Part shown: piece by piece, positions 62,416-64,000 of the stretch
Layout: each line of letters begins with the position of its first letter
Numbering within the stretch: position 1 is the first letter of the stretch
Assembly: GCA_934096405.1 (NCBI GenBank)
Contig: CAKOLW010000004.1
Span: 1 to 64,000 of the forward strand
Reading direction: 5' to 3'
DNA: 64,000 nt
From: an uncultured Bacilli bacterium
GTDB taxonomy: Bacteria; Bacillota_I; Bacilli_A; RF39; UBA660
Made by a program: the position numbers and the translations under genes
Notes under the pieces: model-generated
Seen by the model: the letters and a program-made list of their open reading frames with translations, nothing else
The model's database searches: none
Told to the model about the DNA's origin: nothing

Positions 62416-64000
62416 TTATTTCATATTAACGGATTCTTCACCGAAAATACCATTCGCAAAAGACTGTGCATCATCTTCAATTACCTCACAATCTAATTTT
62501 ACCTCATTTTCTTCGATAAATATATACTTTTCTCCATTTTTTTTCTTAAAAATATACTGATTTTTAATATTTTCCCACACATGTTGTAATACAGATACAA
62601 TTTTTACATTTTTTTCAAGAATACTACTTACCAAACTTTCAATTAATAATAAATTTTCATAAAATAACTCTAAATTCGTTAAATTATCAAATGAAAATAA
62701 TATATATTTTTCTGAAGCACATACGATATTAGCTGAATTTAATAATACGACTATAGAATTATATTTTTTGTCTGACATATAGTCATTAATCTCAGTCAAT
62801 TTATTCTTATATTCTAATAAAATATCTTTATTAGCCTCACACAATACATTATTAATTCTAATTTTTTTAATTTTATCATAATTTTTCAAATTATTAACAC
62901 TATTTTTTTCATTATCACTAACTAAATTTTCAGATGTATCACTTATTTTAACTTCAGACATTTCAGTAGTATTTTTATATTGATCAGGACCCTCAAATAA
63001 CTTAAAAATATTAAGTAAATAAATTTCAACTAACATTTTTTGATTCGAAGAGTTTTTTAATTCAAGAGAAAGTTCTGTTAACATTTTAGTAATTGTAAGA
63101 TTTTGTTTTTCCATAAAACTATATTTATTTAAAATATTAGAATACTCAGTGTTAAAATAATCGGGAATTTGAATATTAATAGAAACATCACGCAAAAATA
63201 TTAACATTTTGTTAACTAAATCTAATAAATTTTTTCCTTGTGATGAAATATTATCTAATAACTCCAACATTTTTTTATAGTCGACTGTTTTAATATATAT
63301 AAATAATTCTTTTATTGTTTCATCAGAAATTTTACCACTTAACTGTTCAATGTCGGATACAGATATATTTTGTTTATTTAAACTTAAAACTTGATCTAAC
63401 AAATTAATTGCATCTCTTAATCCTCCATCAGCAACATTAGAAATATAACTTATTACATCTTCTGATAATGATTTATTTTCAGAACTTAAAATATATTTTA
63501 ATCTTTCAGAAATATCATTTTCAGATAATCTAGAAAAATCAAAACGTTGACAACGTGACAATATAGTTAAAGGTATTTTATTAATTTCTGTTGTAGCCAA
63601 TATAAATATTACATGTGCTGGTGGTTCTTCTAAAGTTTTAAGTAAAGCATTAAAAGCTCCAGTTGACAACATGTGAACTTCATCTATAATATATATTTTA
63701 TATTTACAGAAAGAAGGTAATAATTTTGCATTATCTCTTATAGTTCTAATTTCTTCGACACCATTATTACTAGCAGCATCTATTTCAATAATATCTATAT
63801 CGTTTTTTTCTAAATTAATACAATTTTCACATTTGCCACATATGTCATCGTGAAAATCCAAACAATTCACCGCTTTTGCAAAAATTTTTGCAATACTAGT
63901 TTTACCAGTTCCTCTTGGCCCAGCAAACAAATACGCATGTGAAATATGTCCTGTCATCAAAGAGTTTTTTAAAATGTTAACAACTATTTTTTGCCCAACA
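62416..64000 (-). CDS. dnaX: DNA polymerase III gamma/tau subunit DnaX, 5' end beyond the window
   Basis: The reading frame is open to the right edge: codons upstream of 63960 read VGQKIVVNILKNSL, the normal DnaX N-terminal region. Visible downstream: Walker A GPRGTGKTS, the zinc-binding Cys set (CLDFHDDICGKCENC), Walker B IIDEVH, and sensor 1 ILATTEINKIPLTILSRCQRF. The C-terminal tau-like region is poorly conserved. First visible gene of the mfd-to-dnaX cluster. Confidence 0.96.
   Translation of the reverse strand, partial: VGQKIVVNILKNSLMTGHISHAYLFAGPRGTGKTSIAKIFAKAVNCLDFHDDICGKCENCINLEKNDIDIIEIDAASNNGVEEIRTIRDNAKLLPSFCKYKIYIIDEVHMLSTGAFNALLKTLEEPPAHVIFILATTEINKIPLTILSRCQRFDFSRLSENDISERLKYILSSENKSLSEDVISYISNVADGGLRDAINLLDQVLSLNKQNISVSDIEQLSGKISDETIKELFIYIKTVDYKKMLELLDNISSQGKNLLDLVNKMLIFLRDVSINIQIPDYFNTEYSNILNKYSFMEKQNLTITKMLTELSLELKNSSNQKMLVEIYLLNIFKLFEGPDQYKNTTEMSEVKISDTSENLVSDNEKNSVNNLKNYDKIKKIRINNVLCEANKDILLEYKNKLTEINDYMSDKKYNSIVVLLNSANIVCASEKYILFSFDNLTNLELFYENLLLIESLVSSILEKNVKIVSVLQHVWENIKNQYIFKKKNGEKYIFIEENEVKLDCEVIEDDAQSFANGIFGEESVNMK

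Overview
The window is a very AT-rich (low-GC) bacterial chromosome segment. It uses the standard code, with TGG for Trp and TGA as a stop. The organism is an endospore-forming member of the Bacillota: spoIID, spoIIQ, spoVT, spoVG, yabG, yabP, yabQ, bofA and a SleB/CwlJ-type hydrolase are all present. Much of the gene content is a rearranged version of the Bacillus subtilis origin-proximal region (dnaX-ybaB-recR-bofA; holB-yaaT-trmN6-rsmI; pth-mfd-spoVT; tatD; ksgA-yabG-veg-spoVG; yabP-yabQ; divIC). The exact family cannot be fixed from sequence alone; a gut-type Bacilli or Clostridia lineage is an inference. Most genes lie on the minus strand. The window cuts the first and last genes: a repeat protein runs off the left edge and dnaX runs off the right edge.

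Layout. 0-7 kb: a secreted or membrane-anchored protein with Cys-rich calcium-loop repeats, a YihY/BrkB membrane protein, a two-SBP-domain sensor with a degenerate GGDEF domain, two small membrane-anchored proteins, and ligA. 7-10.3 kb: a decayed AAA/DUF4143 ATPase, a coiled-coil protein and a cytoplasmic S8 protease. 10.3-20.8 kb: housekeeping and sporulation genes (pcrA, divIC, argS, asnB, yabQ, yabP, spoVG, veg, yabG, ydcF-like, ksgA, sleB-like). 20.8-27.2 kb: plus-strand clpB under a CIRCE operator, a NUDIX gene flanked by repeated terminators, a kinase-like gene, tatD with an unlisted 56-aa membrane protein upstream, a divergent AGCS transporter and ung. 27-41 kb: LemA-like protein, hybrid histidine kinase, acyl-CoA synthetase-like enzyme, a nifS-thioredoxin-CcdA redox operon, a pseudokinase-like protein, an operon for envelope modification (acyltransferase with tandem SGNH domains, dgkA, CmpB-like), a UDG-superfamily protein, an APH-type kinase and an ASCH-domain protein. 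41-44 kb: a deoxynucleoside/thymidylate-kinase-like protein, and a coaC plus truncated coaB cluster divergent from a LysR regulator. 44-51 kb: secA, hpf, a cold-shock protein with a possibly structured leader, and a complete agr-type quorum-sensing locus (agrB and a 38-aa agrD on plus, agrC-agrA on minus). 51-64 kb: spoIIQ, spoIID, rpiB, rpmE, spoVT, ppa, and the long mfd-to-dnaX minus-strand cluster.

The most interesting items are: the agr locus, whose AgrD has an unusual spacing around the thiolactone Cys; a 29-nt promoter/terminator module shared at identical spacing by yabP and yabG; the repeat protein at the left edge; the tandem SGNH domain in which the second copy has lost its nucleophile; a CoaB cut to 85 residues; and a recurrent extended -10 element (TGGTANNAT / TGATATAAT) that appears to be the main promoter signal here. 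Function calls come from recognised motifs and family resemblance; no database search was possible.
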